Positions 42,893 to 52,338 of a DNA stretch of 64,000 nt are shown piece by piece. Every line of letters begins with the position of its first letter. Within the stretch, counting starts at the first letter, position 1. Below the pieces are notes generated by a model. The model worked only from the letters and a program-made list of their open reading frames with translations. It did not search any database and was not told the origin of the DNA. The translations under genes were made by a program, and so were the position numbers. The DNA lies in the NCBI RefSeq assembly GCF_900105255.1, contig NZ_LT629763.1, forward strand, positions 2,914,001-2,978,000. Reading direction: 5' to 3'. The DNA is from Halopseudomonas sabulinigri (GTDB taxonomy: Bacteria > Pseudomonadota > Gammaproteobacteria > Pseudomonadales > Pseudomonadaceae).

Positions 42893-43522
42893 TTAGGCGA
42901 TCAGATCTTCAATCGGCGTCTGGCCCTTGTACAGCTCATAAATCACGTTCTTGCTCTGACCGGTGCTCAGCACACGGGTAATCACCCGTGCCACATCGGC
43001 GCGGGCGATGCTTTGTGCATCGAGCTGCTCGGGGCGGCGGGTGGTGATCTGGCCAGTGCCGCCATCGTCTGTCAGCTTGCCGGGCCGCAGGATGGTATAG
43101 GGCAGGCCGGAGCGCAGCAGGTAGTCATCGGCCATGCACTTGGCGACCAGGTAGGGCTTGATCGGCGAGTCGATGGCATCGGGGTCATCGGCGCCGCGCG
43201 CGCTGATCATCACAAAGTGCTTAACGTGATGCTTGATAGCGTAGTCGACTGCCTTGCGCGCGGCCCAAAGATCAATCAGCAGGGTTTTGTCCGGACCGGT
43301 GCTGGCGCCGGAACCGGCGGTGAAGACCACGCGGTCGCAGCCGCTCACGGCGTGCTCAAAGTCGTCTTCCAGGTTGGCCTCGATAAACTCGATGCCCTGC
43401 AGGTGCGCCAGCTTGGCCGGGTCACGCGCCATGGCCAGGGTGTCTATGTCGGCTTGCTGCAACATCGGCAGCAGCAGCGAGCCGATCTTGCCGGTACTGC
43501 CAATTACCAGTGTCTTGCTCAT
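42893..43522 (-). CDS. NAD(P)-binding atypical SDR (NmrA/YtfG-like)
   Basis: A 209-residue Rossmann protein beginning SKTLVIGSTGKIGSLLLP, the glycine motif of atypical SDRs. Later segments (VMISARGADDP, YTILRPGKLTDDGGTG) match the NAD(P)H-binding family of small epimerase-like or redox-sensing proteins. No full active-site Tyr-Lys pair is obvious. The substrate is unknown. Confidence 0.83.
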   Translation of the reverse strand: MSKTLVIGSTGKIGSLLLPMLQQADIDTLAMARDPAKLAHLQGIEFIEANLEDDFEHAVSGCDRVVFTAGSGASTGPDKTLLIDLWAARKAVDYAIKHHVKHFVMISARGADDPDAIDSPIKPYLVAKCMADDYLLRSGLPYTILRPGKLTDDGGTGQITTRRPEQLDAQSIARADVARVITRVLSTGQSKNVIYELYKGQTPIEDLIA

Positions 43523-43639
43523 GGGGGAATATCCTTGCTCGGGTGCATTACCTTCTGTGGAGTCTGGATGCCGGGGTAAGTTCAGCCTTGGGCGGGGGGC
43601 GCGCGCTCGTTGGTCGGGAGGGAGCCTGGTCCTTCTAAT

Positions 43640-43945
43640 TCAGCGAACAGCGGTGATCTTCACCAGCTTGTTGCCTTCAAATTCGAGGCTCTGGTAGTTG
43701 CCGGAAATGTTGTAGATCCATTCTTCGATATTCATTACGCGCACGCGATCACCCACCTGCAGCCGATCAACGTAGCCGATCACCTCGCGGGAGACAGGTT
43801 CGCCGCAGGCCTGCAGCACCTTGATCTTGAGGTCGCCTTCATCCACCAGGTTGGTGCCGCAGCGCAGGGCGTAGGCGTTCATGCTGCCCAGCAGAGCGGC
43901 GAGAGTCATACAGCTAGAGATCAGGAAACGGCGGGACAGTAACAT
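43640..43945 (-). CDS. DUF2845 exported protein
   Basis: A 101-residue protein with a signal peptide (about residues 1-26, ending AYA) followed by the DUF2845 pattern LRCGTNLVDEGDLKIKVLQACGEP, with its two conserved cysteines, and EWIYNISGNYQSLEFEGNKLV. It is probably periplasmic; function unknown. Start ATG 43945 has GAGG upstream. Confidence 0.83.
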   Translation of the reverse strand: MLLSRRFLISSCMTLAALLGSMNAYALRCGTNLVDEGDLKIKVLQACGEPVSREVIGYVDRLQVGDRVRVMNIEEWIYNISGNYQSLEFEGNKLVKITAVR

Positions 43946-44064
43946 GGCAGAGGCCTCGGTATCGGCAAGGAATGCCTTGATATTCCCACCGGGCGGCGGG
44001 ATACACAAGGCAGCCGACACATCAGGCCACAGCGGCGGCCAGGGCGGCCGCCGCGGCGAGCAGG

Positions 44065-44985
44065 TTACGCCGAGGCTTCGGCCTCGTAGTTGGCGTAGGA
44101 GTGCTTGAGGGTGGCGTGGTTGAGCAGCATCTCGGCCTTGAGCACTTCACCGCTGGCGTCATAGATGCGCGACAGCACCCAGTAAGACTCGGTGCGTTTG
44201 CTCTCTGACAGCGCGACCACTTCGCGGCGGATCAGGTAGTCCTCACCGACAAACAGCGGGCCGTCGATCATGCGGATTTCCTGATCGGCAAACAGGCCAA
44301 TGACCGGCTGCTTGACGGGAAATTCGGCGTCCTTGCTGGTGTATTCCGCCAGTACGCTGACCATTTCGGTCGGGATGATGGCGCGGCCCCACGGGGTGCT
44401 GCTGGCGTCGGAGTACCAGCTGGAATTTTCGGTGATGCCTTCCAGCTTCTGATTCAGCGAAAACGGGTAAAGGTTGCCCATGTGCTGATCCGGGTCCATG
44501 CGCACTTTCTCATCGGCCGCACCCTTCATGCCCACATGCAGGTCAGCCAGAATCACCAGTTTCTCTGGCGCGCGCAGCTTGGCCATGCGCTCGTACAGCA
44601 GGCTTTCACCCGGTGCGGCGCCCAGGCTGGCGCTGGCTTCCAGTACCGGCGTGCCGTCGGCCTTTTCGGCCCAGCAGCGCACGCGCGTCGCGCCTGGCGC
44701 GGGGCGTTCAACAAAGGCGCGCAGCTGCTCGCCCTCGACCACCATGTTCTGGAAGTGCGACGAAAAACAGCCGCGCTCGAACCAGGCCTGACCCCAGATC
44801 TCGACCAGCATGGGAGCAAACATACTGAAGTGGGTAGGGCCTTCAATCGGCCCGGCGCGAAAGCCCAGCTTCTCGGCCATGCTGTCGTCGTGGATCGAGG
44901 TATGGCCGCTGTATTCCTGATCGGCCAGCATCTGTTTCGGCTCGCGCAGCGGGCCGCAGAGGTAGAGCGGGGTATCAAAACTCAT
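44065..44985 (-). CDS. MaoC/hotdog-like hypothetical protein
   Basis: A 306-residue protein with AGGAG before ATG 44985. It seems to hold two hotdog-like halves, with segments DPLFVGEDYLIRREVVAL-like near the end (read as PLFVGEDYLIRREVVAL) and GPTHFSMFAPMLVEIWGQ near the start. This resembles MaoC-type acyl dehydratases, but the hydratase motif is not clear. The next gene downstream in the same direction is DUF2845 and the upstream one is a flavin oxidoreductase; together they could form a catabolic operon. Confidence 0.55.
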   Translation of the reverse strand: MSFDTPLYLCGPLREPKQMLADQEYSGHTSIHDDSMAEKLGFRAGPIEGPTHFSMFAPMLVEIWGQAWFERGCFSSHFQNMVVEGEQLRAFVERPAPGATRVRCWAEKADGTPVLEASASLGAAPGESLLYERMAKLRAPEKLVILADLHVGMKGAADEKVRMDPDQHMGNLYPFSLNQKLEGITENSSWYSDASSTPWGRAIIPTEMVSVLAEYTSKDAEFPVKQPVIGLFADQEIRMIDGPLFVGEDYLIRREVVALSESKRTESYWVLSRIYDASGEVLKAEMLLNHATLKHSYANYEAEASA

Positions 44986-45019
44986 GGGCAACTCCTGTCA
45001 GTGAAAAGGTGAAAGCGGC

Positions 45020-45994
45020 TCAGCGCAGCATGCCGGCCAGGCGTTCGCGGATGATGCCCTCGGCCTCGTTCATGATGCGCTGCACCAGCTCGGCTACCGT
45101 GGGAATATCGTTGATCAGGCCAGCCACCATGCCGCAGGACCAGGCGCCGGCATCCATCTCGCCGGTTTTCATGATTTTCGGATACACGCCGGCCACTTCA
45201 TCGACGATGTCTTCAAACTTCAGGTCGGCGCCCAGACGACGCTCTTTCTCCAGTAGGCGCTCGACCGCATCGTTGACCATCACGCGCTCGGTGTTGCGCA
45301 GTGGGCGCATGACCAGGCGGGTATCCAATTCGCTGGCGGCGACGATGGCGGCCTTCACGTTCTGGTGAACCGGCGCTTCCTGGGTGGCAATGAAGCGGGT
45401 GCCCATGTTCATGCCCTCGGCGCCCAAGGCGAGCGCGGCAGCCAGCGAGCGGCCATCGGCCATGCCGCCGGAGGCGACAAAGGGAATGCTCAGCTCCTCT
45501 GCGGCGCGGGGCAGCAGAATGAAGTTGGGCACATCGTCTTCACCGGGGTGGCCGCCACACTCAAAGCCGTCCACGCTCACCGCATCGCAGCCAATGGCCT
45601 CAGCCTTGAGGGCGTGACGCACGGCGGTGCACTTGTGAATGACCTTGATGCCGTTCTCGTTGAGGATCGGCAGCCATTTGGCCGGGTTGTTGCCAGCGGT
45701 TTCCACGGCTTTCACGCCGCCCTTGATGATGGCGTCGATATAGCCGGGGTAGTCGGGCTGTTTTACCGACGGCAGAAAGGTCAGATTGACGCCAAAGGGC
45801 TTGTCGGTCATCTCGCGGCAACGGCGAATCTCGTTCGCCAGAGCTTCCGGGTTGGGCTGGGTCAGCGCAGTGATCATGCCCAGGCCGCCGGCATTGGCCA
45901 CGGCGGCGGTCAGCTCGGCGTAGCCAACATGGTGCATACCGCCCTGAATGATCGGGTGTTCAATACCAAAGAGTTCTGTGATGCGGGTTTTCAT
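45020..45994 (-). CDS. FMN-dependent NADH:quinone reductase / nitronate monooxygenase family
   Basis: A 324-residue TIM-barrel flavoprotein. Motifs are IIQGGMHHVGYAELTAAVANAGGLG, FGVNLTFLP, the segment VIHKCTAVRHALKAEAIGCD and DGFECGGHPGEDD, then FVASGGMADGRSLAAALALGA and MGTRFIATQEA. The pattern agrees well with PA1024 of P. aeruginosa, re-described as an NADH:quinone reductase rather than a nitronate monooxygenase. Start ATG 45994. It is 34 bases upstream of the hotdog-like gene and probably cotranscribed. Confidence 0.88.
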   Translation of the reverse strand: MKTRITELFGIEHPIIQGGMHHVGYAELTAAVANAGGLGMITALTQPNPEALANEIRRCREMTDKPFGVNLTFLPSVKQPDYPGYIDAIIKGGVKAVETAGNNPAKWLPILNENGIKVIHKCTAVRHALKAEAIGCDAVSVDGFECGGHPGEDDVPNFILLPRAAEELSIPFVASGGMADGRSLAAALALGAEGMNMGTRFIATQEAPVHQNVKAAIVAASELDTRLVMRPLRNTERVMVNDAVERLLEKERRLGADLKFEDIVDEVAGVYPKIMKTGEMDAGAWSCGMVAGLINDIPTVAELVQRIMNEAEGIIRERLAGMLR

Positions 45995-46243
45995 GGTCTG
46001 GATGCCTCGCCTTGGCACGCGTCTGTATCGGGTGCCGGATTGTGTAACCGGGTGGTGTACCCAGCTGTTTGAAAATTAACCGGTCGAGTTTAGGCGCGGC
46101 GGCCAGAGCGGGCAAATGGTCGGTGGTGTGTTATTCATGCAGCTTATGGCCGCGCGCTTGGGCTATGCCGCGCTGCCGGCAAGGGGCCGCTTGCGGCTAT
46201 CATGGGTGTTTACCAGATCATTGCCGCCCACAGGATTCGCCCT

Positions 46244-46591
46244 ATGCAACTGCTGAAAACCCTCTGTCTTCTGGCCCTAACCGTGCTGCTCACTGCCTGC
46301 GGCGGTCATGACTTTGAGGGTGTGTATGAGAGTCGTGCGGGCTCTGACAACGATGCGCTCAACTCCATCGCGGAGCTGGTGGGTGGCGAGAAGCTGGTGA
46401 TTGGCTCGGATTACATCGAAACCCAGGGCAAACGCACCGAGTTTGATGACATCTTCGAGCGTGAATCTGCCGGCGAACGCTATCTGGTATTCAAAACCGG
46501 CGAGCATGAGGAAGTGTGGCGAGTGGTGGATGACCGCACCCTGATGAAGGGCGCCGGGCTGGTCAACATCAAACTGATACGGCTGCCCTGA
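46244..46591 (+). CDS. Small lipoprotein
   Basis: A 115-residue predicted lipoprotein starting at ATG 46244 (AGGA upstream) with lipobox VLLTAC (Cys about residue 18). After an acidic region (DFEGVYESRAGSDNDALNSI) it is strand-rich (YIETQGKRTEFDDIF, EVWRVVDDRTLMKGAG). I do not recognise a family. It is followed by an MFS transporter 34 bases later and may share its transcript. Confidence 0.72.
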   Translation: MQLLKTLCLLALTVLLTACGGHDFEGVYESRAGSDNDALNSIAELVGGEKLVIGSDYIETQGKRTEFDDIFERESAGERYLVFKTGEHEEVWRVVDDRTLMKGAGLVNIKLIRLP

Positions 46592-46625
46592 CAGCGGCCG
46601 CGGCTACCCCATAACCAAGAGAGTC

Positions 46626-47864
46626 ATGATGTCCTCTAGCACGCAGCGCCCCAACATGGTGATCACCGTGTTGTGCGGCACCCTTACTTCCCTGGTGGTG
46701 ATCGGTTTTGCGCGCCTGGCCTACGGCGTGATTCTACCCTCCATGCGCAGCGACTTGGGGTTCTCATACCAGCAGGCCGGCTTGCTCAGCACAGTGGCGG
46801 CGCTGTCGTACGTGTGCTTCGTGCTAGCCGGCGGGCTGGCGGCGGCGCGCTGGGGCGCCAGGGCCTCTATTTTGTTTGGCATGCTGCTGGTGGCAGTGGG
46901 CTTTACCGGGCTGACAGTGGCAAGCCACTTTTGGCTGATCGCCTTACTGATGGCCCTGCTGGGGATTGGCGCCGCGTTTGCCTTCGCACCCATGATCGCC
47001 CTGCTGGCCGCCTGGTTTCCGGACCACCGCGGCCTGGTGATCGGCTGCATGAGCAGCGGTGTGGGTATCAGCGTACTTGTGACCGGCCTGCTGGTGCCGC
47101 AGCTGTTTGCCCTCTTTGGCGAGCAGGGCTGGCGCGTGAGCTGGGGCGTGTTTGCCGCTATCGCCTTCGCCGTCAGCGCCATCATCGCGTTGTTTGTGAA
47201 GAACCCGCCGCAGAGTGCGGCCAGCGAGCGCGGCCCGGTCCCGGCCGATGAAAAGTGGCTGATCTACCGTAACCCGCGCGTTCTCATTGTTGCCGCCACC
47301 TACGGCATCATCGGCCTGGGCTACATCGTACAGACCGTGTTCATGGTCAGCTTTATGGTCGAAAGCGGCTTCAGCGAAGCCCTGGCCGGACGCTATGTCG
47401 CCATGATGGGGCTGCTGTCGATCTTTGCCGGGCCGCTGTGGGGTTGGGTGTCGGATTTCTGGGGCCGGGGCAACGCGCTGGCGATCGCGCTGTTTCTGGT
47501 GATTGTGGCGGTCGGCTTGCCGTTGATTGGTCAGACCAAGACTTATTTCTTCTGCCATTATCTGCTGGTCGGGCTGTCGCTCAACGGCGTCTTCTCGATG
47601 ATCCAGACCAGCGCGACCGACCAGGTCGCCCCGCGCTACATCCCCATCGCCTTCAGCTTTGCCACCCTGTTCTTTGCCGTGGGCCAGTTTCTGGGCCCGG
47701 CCATCGCCGGCTGGCTGATTGAAACCACTGAAGGCTTTACAGCCGCCTTCAGCTTTACCGTGGTGGTGCTGTCGGTCGGCTTTGGACTGGCGTTACTGAT
47801 CCGTCGCTTTCCCAAGACGCTGGCGGTGGGGGAGCCTTCTGAAGCGGCGGTGCCTGACCGCTAG
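46626..47864 (+). CDS. MFS transporter
   Basis: A 412-residue major facilitator with about 12 hydrophobic helices. The first loop motif reads GLAAARWGARASILFGM and the second half repeats it as GPLWGWVSDFWGRGNALAIAL. The arrangement resembles YbfB/YjiJ and monocarboxylate-type MFS members. The substrate is not known. The stop faces the convergent map gene. Confidence 0.88.
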   Translation: MMSSSTQRPNMVITVLCGTLTSLVVIGFARLAYGVILPSMRSDLGFSYQQAGLLSTVAALSYVCFVLAGGLAAARWGARASILFGMLLVAVGFTGLTVASHFWLIALLMALLGIGAAFAFAPMIALLAAWFPDHRGLVIGCMSSGVGISVLVTGLLVPQLFALFGEQGWRVSWGVFAAIAFAVSAIIALFVKNPPQSAASERGPVPADEKWLIYRNPRVLIVAATYGIIGLGYIVQTVFMVSFMVESGFSEALAGRYVAMMGLLSIFAGPLWGWVSDFWGRGNALAIALFLVIVAVGLPLIGQTKTYFFCHYLLVGLSLNGVFSMIQTSATDQVAPRYIPIAFSFATLFFAVGQFLGPAIAGWLIETTEGFTAAFSFTVVVLSVGFGLALLIRRFPKTLAVGEPSEAAVPDR

Positions 47865-47891
47865 CCAGTGGCGCCCTGACCTGCGCCGTGT

Positions 47892-48692
47892 CTAGGCCGG
47901 GGTGGCGACGAGGAGCGGATTGCTGCGCTCCTCATCGCGCAGGCTGAGCACCTCGTAACCGGTCGCGGTCACCGCGAGGGTGTGCTCCCATTGGGCGGAA
48001 AGCTTTTTGTCGGCGGTGACTACCGTCCAGCCATCCTTCTTCAGCTTCACCTTGGCCTTGCCCTGATTGATCATCGGCTCGATGGTAAAGGTCATGCCCT
48101 CGCGCAGTACCAGGCCCTTGCCCTTCTGGCCGAAGTGCATCACCTCCGGCGCTTCATGCATCTCGCGGCCAATGCCGTGGCCGCAGTAGTCGCGCACTAT
48201 GCTGTAGCCGTGCTTTTCGGCGTGCCGCTGTATGGCGTTGCCGACATCGCCCAGGGTGGCACCGGGGCGCACCACCTTGATGCCCTCCCACATGGCCTCG
48301 TAGGTTTTGTCGACCAGACGGCGTGCCAGCGGGTGCACTTCGCCCAGCAGGTACATCTTGCTTGAGTCGGCAATAAAGCCGCCTTTCTCCAGGGTTATGT
48401 CCAGGTTGACGATATCGCCGGACTTCAGCAGCTGGGTTGGCGAGGGCATGCCGTGGCACACCACGTGGTTGATCGAGCAGTTGAGCACGTAGGGATAGTC
48501 GTACTGGCCCTTGCTCGCCGGGCGCGCGCCCAGCTGCTCGACGATAAAACGCTCGGTGAGATCGTTGATCTGCATGGTCGAGAGTCCGACCTTTACCTGG
48601 CCATCCAGGTAGGCAAAGACTGAGGCCAGCAGCCGGCCGGCCTCGCGCATCAGCGCGAGCTCGGCCTCTGTCTTGACGATGACCTCAGACAT
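47892..48692 (-). CDS. map: Type I methionine aminopeptidase
   Basis: A 266-residue MetAP that removes the initiator Met. The metal ligands of the pita-bread fold are seen in VNLDITLEKGGFIADSS (Asp, Asp), YCGHGIGREMHE (His), MTFTIEPM (Glu) and AQWEHT (Glu). The start ATG at 48692 lies inside the end of the upstream ParD-like gene (8-base overlap). Most pseudomonads have a housekeeping map next to rpsB, which is not here, so this may be an extra copy. Confidence 0.93.
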   Translation of the reverse strand: MSEVIVKTEAELALMREAGRLLASVFAYLDGQVKVGLSTMQINDLTERFIVEQLGARPASKGQYDYPYVLNCSINHVVCHGMPSPTQLLKSGDIVNLDITLEKGGFIADSSKMYLLGEVHPLARRLVDKTYEAMWEGIKVVRPGATLGDVGNAIQRHAEKHGYSIVRDYCGHGIGREMHEAPEVMHFGQKGKGLVLREGMTFTIEPMINQGKAKVKLKKDGWTVVTADKKLSAQWEHTLAVTATGYEVLSLRDEERSNPLLVATPA

Positions 48693-48891
48693 TCGCCACC
48701 TGCCGTAGGTCAACCTCAGCCTGCTTCATCTGCTCGGCCATCAGCTGCGTGTAAGACAGTCCCGGATTGGCTTCAGCCAGCATGCCGACGCGCATCCAGA
48801 ACTCGGCCTGTGCGTTGATCGAGCGCACCATCACCGCGCTGGCTTTGCGCACCTCTTCGTGCAGATCGTCGTTGATTTTTACAATGCCCAT
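48685..48891 (-). CDS. ParD-like small protein overlapping map
   Basis: A 68-residue protein starting MGIVKINDDLHEEVRKAS at ATG 48891, matching the ParD-like family (ribbon-helix-helix-like; one strand, then helices). Its stop TGA overlaps the start of map by 8 bases, so the two are translationally coupled. ParD proteins are antitoxins and autorepressors, but no ParE toxin is present; the partner position is held by methionine aminopeptidase. Confidence 0.82.
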   Translation of the reverse strand: MGIVKINDDLHEEVRKASAVMVRSINAQAEFWMRVGMLAEANPGLSYTQLMAEQMKQAEVDLRQVANV

Positions 48892-48960
48892 GGCAATACC
48901 TGAATATACGAAACGTATACGCATCGTATGCTCTGTGGTGTAGGCAGGCAAGCGGCTCGC

Positions 48961-49263
48961 TCAAAGCACCGCTTCAAAGGTTTCCAGCTGCGGGTGCCCC
49001 AGGTAGATATCGCGGCGGCTACCGGCATTGGCGTGCGCCGCGCGGAAGGCCTCTGAATGAGTCCAGGCCTCAAAGGCGCTGCGCGAATCCCAGGTTGCGT
49101 GGGAGGCAAACAGGGTGTGCTCTTCGGTGGTGGCGCCTTGCAGCAGATTGAAGTTTCTGAAGCCCGGTACTGTCTCCAGCAGGCTCTCGCGGTTCTTCCA
49201 GATATCGATAAAGTCCTGCTCGTGGCCCGGCTTGATCTTGAAACGGTTCATGGCGATAAACAT
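48961..49263 (-). CDS. Antibiotic biosynthesis monooxygenase-fold (HmoA/IsdG-like) protein
   Basis: A 100-residue dimeric ferredoxin-like protein. MFIAMNRFKIKPGHEQDFIDIW is the typical ABM start, followed by PGFRNFNLLQG and TLFASHATWDSRSAFEAWTHSEAF. IsdG/HmoA relatives degrade heme; the usual heme-degrading residues cannot be fully confirmed, so quinol oxygenase-like activity is also possible. No iron-uptake genes are near. Confidence 0.8.
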   Translation of the reverse strand: MFIAMNRFKIKPGHEQDFIDIWKNRESLLETVPGFRNFNLLQGATTEEHTLFASHATWDSRSAFEAWTHSEAFRAAHANAGSRRDIYLGHPQLETFEAVL

Positions 49264-49364
49264 GGTTTTTCTCCGGCAGTAGCAACAGTGAAACGGCAGC
49301 GGCCATTATGCGGGCCAGCGGCGTGAGAGGCTCAAATTTGCGGCTGTGAGCGCGGCATGCTCGT

Positions 49365-51278
49365 TCAGTCGCGGCTGGAAGGCGGGAAGCCTATATCAAA
49401 ACCACGCGCATCCAGTTCACGAATCTCGGTTGGCCGGCCCTGCTCATTCAGCTCCACCAGGCCGATACCGGAGCCGTGCCAAAGGCGTTCGCCGGCCGAG
49501 GCGCGGTCCGGGTCGCGGGGCGTTACGCGCATGCGGCGGCGCTTGGTCAGCCAGTTCAACGGGGAAGCGGGCGAGTACAACCAGCGGTTGAGGCGGTCGA
49601 ACCAGTCCAGCAGGCGCGGCGGGAAGGCATTCTTCAAGCCACTGCTGGTGATCTGCCACAGTTGTGGGCCCTGTTGTCGGTCGCGGATGGCGATGTCGTA
49701 GACAAAGGAGTAATGCACGTCGCCGGAGAGAATCACGTAATTACCCGGTGTGCGCCCGTGGCGAAAAATGTTCAGCAGCACCTTGGCCGCGCCGCGATGG
49801 GCCATCCAGTTCTCGGCATCCACCACTAGCGGTTTGCCGGCCAGGGCAAAGAGCTTTTGCACGCCTTCAATCAGTTTGACGCCGAACATGGGGGCGGGTG
49901 AGACGATTACCACCGCAGTCTGGTCGATCAGGCGCTGTTGCAGTTCGGTCAGGGCCTCCCAGCCCATCAGGCCCGAGGGGCGGAAGGGGCTGCGCTCGCT
50001 GCGCCAGCGGCGGGTGCGGGTGTCCAGCACCACCAAGGTGGGTGTGCCGGGAATCTGGTATTCCCAGCCGTGGAACTGCAGCAGCGCGTTAATGCAGCGG
50101 TCTTGCTCGGCCACCTCGAGCTGGCCGCTACCGGCTGCGTTGTTCAGCAATGTGGCCAGGCGCTCAAGCGGCTGCTCAATCGCCTCGGGGTCGTTGCCCC
50201 AGCCTTGGCACAGCAGATAGGCGAGCAGCGCATTGCCGATGATCTGGCGCGAGAAAGGGTGGCCATAGGCTGTGCGCTCCCAGGCCGCGGTGAGATTCCA
50301 GTCGTCAGTGACGTCGTGGTCATCGAAGATCATCAGCGTCGGCTGGTGCGCCAGTAGCCTTGCCACCTGCGGAAGGCCCGCGACGAAGGCGCTGATCTGC
50401 TCCTGCTCGGCGTCGTAGCGCTCACGCTCTTCGTCGCTCAAGCCGCCCGGCGGGGCCGGCGCGATCAGCGTCCAGGGCGTCGGCGACCACACCAGTAGAT
50501 AGGTGGCCAGCATCTCCGCCAGGGTAATCAGGTGATTCTGCGCATTGGCCGAGGTAAACACCGGCTTGCGCACGCCGCCAAAAAAGCGGTCGCGTACCGC
50601 CATGTTGGCGGGCACGTCCGGCAGCAGTTGCTCACGACGGTAGTAGGTCTCTGTGGCCTGGTACAGCGCCTGACTGTCGGCCACGGTGGCGCCCTCCAGC
50701 GCTTCGTCGAACAGGCCGAGCCGTTTGATCAGGGCGTGGCTGGCTACCAGCAGCGGGCCAGATACATCATCGACATAGACCTGATCGCCGGTCATCAATA
50801 ACCAGGAGGGGCGTCGTGCGGGATCATCGCGGCGTTCGGCCAGCCAACTGTCGGTGCGCACCAGCGCGTCTTCGCTGGCAAAGTGTGGCTTGCGGCAGGA
50901 GCCGTGCAACAGGCGGCGGTTATGCGAGGCGATCATCAGCGAGGGCAGCTCGCCGTCGTGGCACAGATGCGGCGCGGCTTCGCGCAGACCGGTCTCGCCC
51001 GCTGTGCCGTGCCAGCGAAGATCATAGTGAATCAGGCTGTCCTGCGGCAGAGGCGAGGCGGGCCGTACGCTGAGCAAATGAACAAAGGCATGGCGGCCAA
51101 TGGGTACCACCTGCGCGTCGTGCAGCGGCAGCTGCTGCGCTTCGCCATCGGCCACGCGCAGCGTAGCGGTCAGCTCCAGCGGGCGCGAGGCCACCAGCCA
51201 GAGCAGAAGCTGCTCGGGTGCCACGCGGCGGACCAAGGGCCCCACCAGCAGATCGGGAAGGTCAGACGTGCTGTGCAT
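49365..51278 (-). CDS. PhoD-like phosphatase/phosphodiesterase
   Basis: A 637-residue metallophosphatase of the PhoD superfamily. Metal-site motifs are LHGSCRKPH, WLLMTGDQVYVDDVSG, MIFDDHDVTDDWN and LSGDVHYSFVYD. An N-terminal beta-domain (residues about 1-110) precedes the catalytic part. There is no signal peptide, so it probably acts in the cytoplasm, unlike secreted alkaline phosphatase D. The substrate is unknown; it is monocistronic. Confidence 0.88.
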   Translation of the reverse strand: MHSTSDLPDLLVGPLVRRVAPEQLLLWLVASRPLELTATLRVADGEAQQLPLHDAQVVPIGRHAFVHLLSVRPASPLPQDSLIHYDLRWHGTAGETGLREAAPHLCHDGELPSLMIASHNRRLLHGSCRKPHFASEDALVRTDSWLAERRDDPARRPSWLLMTGDQVYVDDVSGPLLVASHALIKRLGLFDEALEGATVADSQALYQATETYYRREQLLPDVPANMAVRDRFFGGVRKPVFTSANAQNHLITLAEMLATYLLVWSPTPWTLIAPAPPGGLSDEERERYDAEQEQISAFVAGLPQVARLLAHQPTLMIFDDHDVTDDWNLTAAWERTAYGHPFSRQIIGNALLAYLLCQGWGNDPEAIEQPLERLATLLNNAAGSGQLEVAEQDRCINALLQFHGWEYQIPGTPTLVVLDTRTRRWRSERSPFRPSGLMGWEALTELQQRLIDQTAVVIVSPAPMFGVKLIEGVQKLFALAGKPLVVDAENWMAHRGAAKVLLNIFRHGRTPGNYVILSGDVHYSFVYDIAIRDRQQGPQLWQITSSGLKNAFPPRLLDWFDRLNRWLYSPASPLNWLTKRRRMRVTPRDPDRASAGERLWHGSGIGLVELNEQGRPTEIRELDARGFDIGFPPSSRD

Positions 51279-51519
51279 CGGCGTTCTGGCTCAGTCAGGT
51301 GTGTTCTGGTCAGTCTTAACGGGTTATTGGAGAGCACAATCGCCTGTTGGTTCAGCGTAGCGCGCGCAGCGAGGTTGCCGAGATGGCGCCGCAGAGGGTA
51401 GTCGACTGCGCGTGGCCGGTGCTTGAGTGGTTACGCGCAAGCAATCAGGGTCGTAGCGGCCCTGCTTTTGGCTTAACGCCGGGCTGCGCTCCTGCCGCAT
51501 CAAGAACGCAAATAGGCCA

Positions 51520-51897
51520 TTACTGAATCCAGAACCCCGCAACCTTCTCGCCCCGCAGCGCCATCTTCACCAGATAATCCGTCTGTGCCGCAGCCGGTGT
51601 GACCTTCCAGAGATACACCCTTACCCCGTCTTGCCGCAGCACGCCCAGGTAGGCTGTTGCGTCGCCGGGCTGGAAAACACCGGAGAGCGCATCGGTCAGC
51701 TTGCTGAACTGCTCGGGCGTTAACGCCTGCGCAAAGTCGGCGTCTGCCTGCGCGACAAACTGGTCGTAATCGGCGGCGGTCAGGGCAGTGAACTGCTGCT
51801 GAAAAAGCGCAGCCGCCGCTGGCGGGGCGACCTCCGCCAGCACGGTGGCAGGCAGCGCCATGAGCAATATCAGGAGTAATGGGGCGAGTGGGGGCAT
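51520..51897 (-). CDS. Exported hypothetical protein
   Basis: A 125-residue protein starting at ATG 51897 with AAGGACA upstream. It has a signal peptide (about residues 1-21, ending VLA), then a helical domain (ALFQQQFTALTAADYDQFVAQAD) and a strand-rich part (AYLGVLRQDGVRVYLWKVTP) that resembles DUF3887/DUF4019-type domains. The function is unknown. Confidence 0.75.
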   Translation of the reverse strand: MPPLAPLLLILLMALPATVLAEVAPPAAAALFQQQFTALTAADYDQFVAQADADFAQALTPEQFSKLTDALSGVFQPGDATAYLGVLRQDGVRVYLWKVTPAAAQTDYLVKMALRGEKVAGFWIQ

Positions 51898-51972
51898 GGG
51901 GTGTCCTTGTCCTTTCCTGTTAGGGCCCTGTGAAACACAGGACACAGATGAAGGCGGCTTTTGGCAACCTTC

Positions 51973-52338
51973 TTATGTAAGGCGTGGAGATTTTGGCTCG
52001 CGATGAGCAAGGCAGGCGCCTATATAGGTAATCAAAATTCCGAAAATAACCTGGAACCAAAAGCTAACCTGGCTCGCTAGCCTAACCTTGTTATGTGCTT
52101 CCGGCGGCATTTCGGAATATAGCTCAGAGAGGTATTCGTATTGACCAGGCTTAGCCCACGCATTTTGCTTGATTATATTCTCGTACTCCTCAAGGCGTTC
52201 GCCCTCAAAGTAGACGCTGTTTATGTAGTCAGTGCTTGCATTTTTGGTTAGGTGGGAGATGTTTGAGAAAATAAAGCCGATAAGTATAAAAATTACGCTA
52301 GTGCGAATCTTTCTTTTAGTTGGTATTAGGAGGTGCAT
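51973..52338 (-). CDS. Hypothetical membrane protein, AT-rich
   Basis: A 121-residue protein with two membrane helices: near the N-terminus (TSVIFILIGFIFSNISHL) and at the C-terminus (SFWFQVIFGILITYIGACLA), enclosing a charged middle. Start ATG 52338 has AAGGG upstream. Base composition is clearly lower in GC than the core genes, like the cassette genes that follow. No family is recognised. It may be the end of the cassette region, but no attC flanks it. Confidence 0.6.
   Translation of the reverse strand: MHLLIPTKRKIRTSVIFILIGFIFSNISHLTKNASTDYINSVYFEGERLEEYENIIKQNAWAKPGQYEYLSELYSEMPPEAHNKVRLASQVSFWFQVIFGILITYIGACLAHREPKSPRLT

Noticed and set aside
51921-51928. GTTAGGGC resembling an attC core
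   Set aside because: Read in the orientation of the other sites it would force the attC into the preceding gene, and no second core or matching arms are found.
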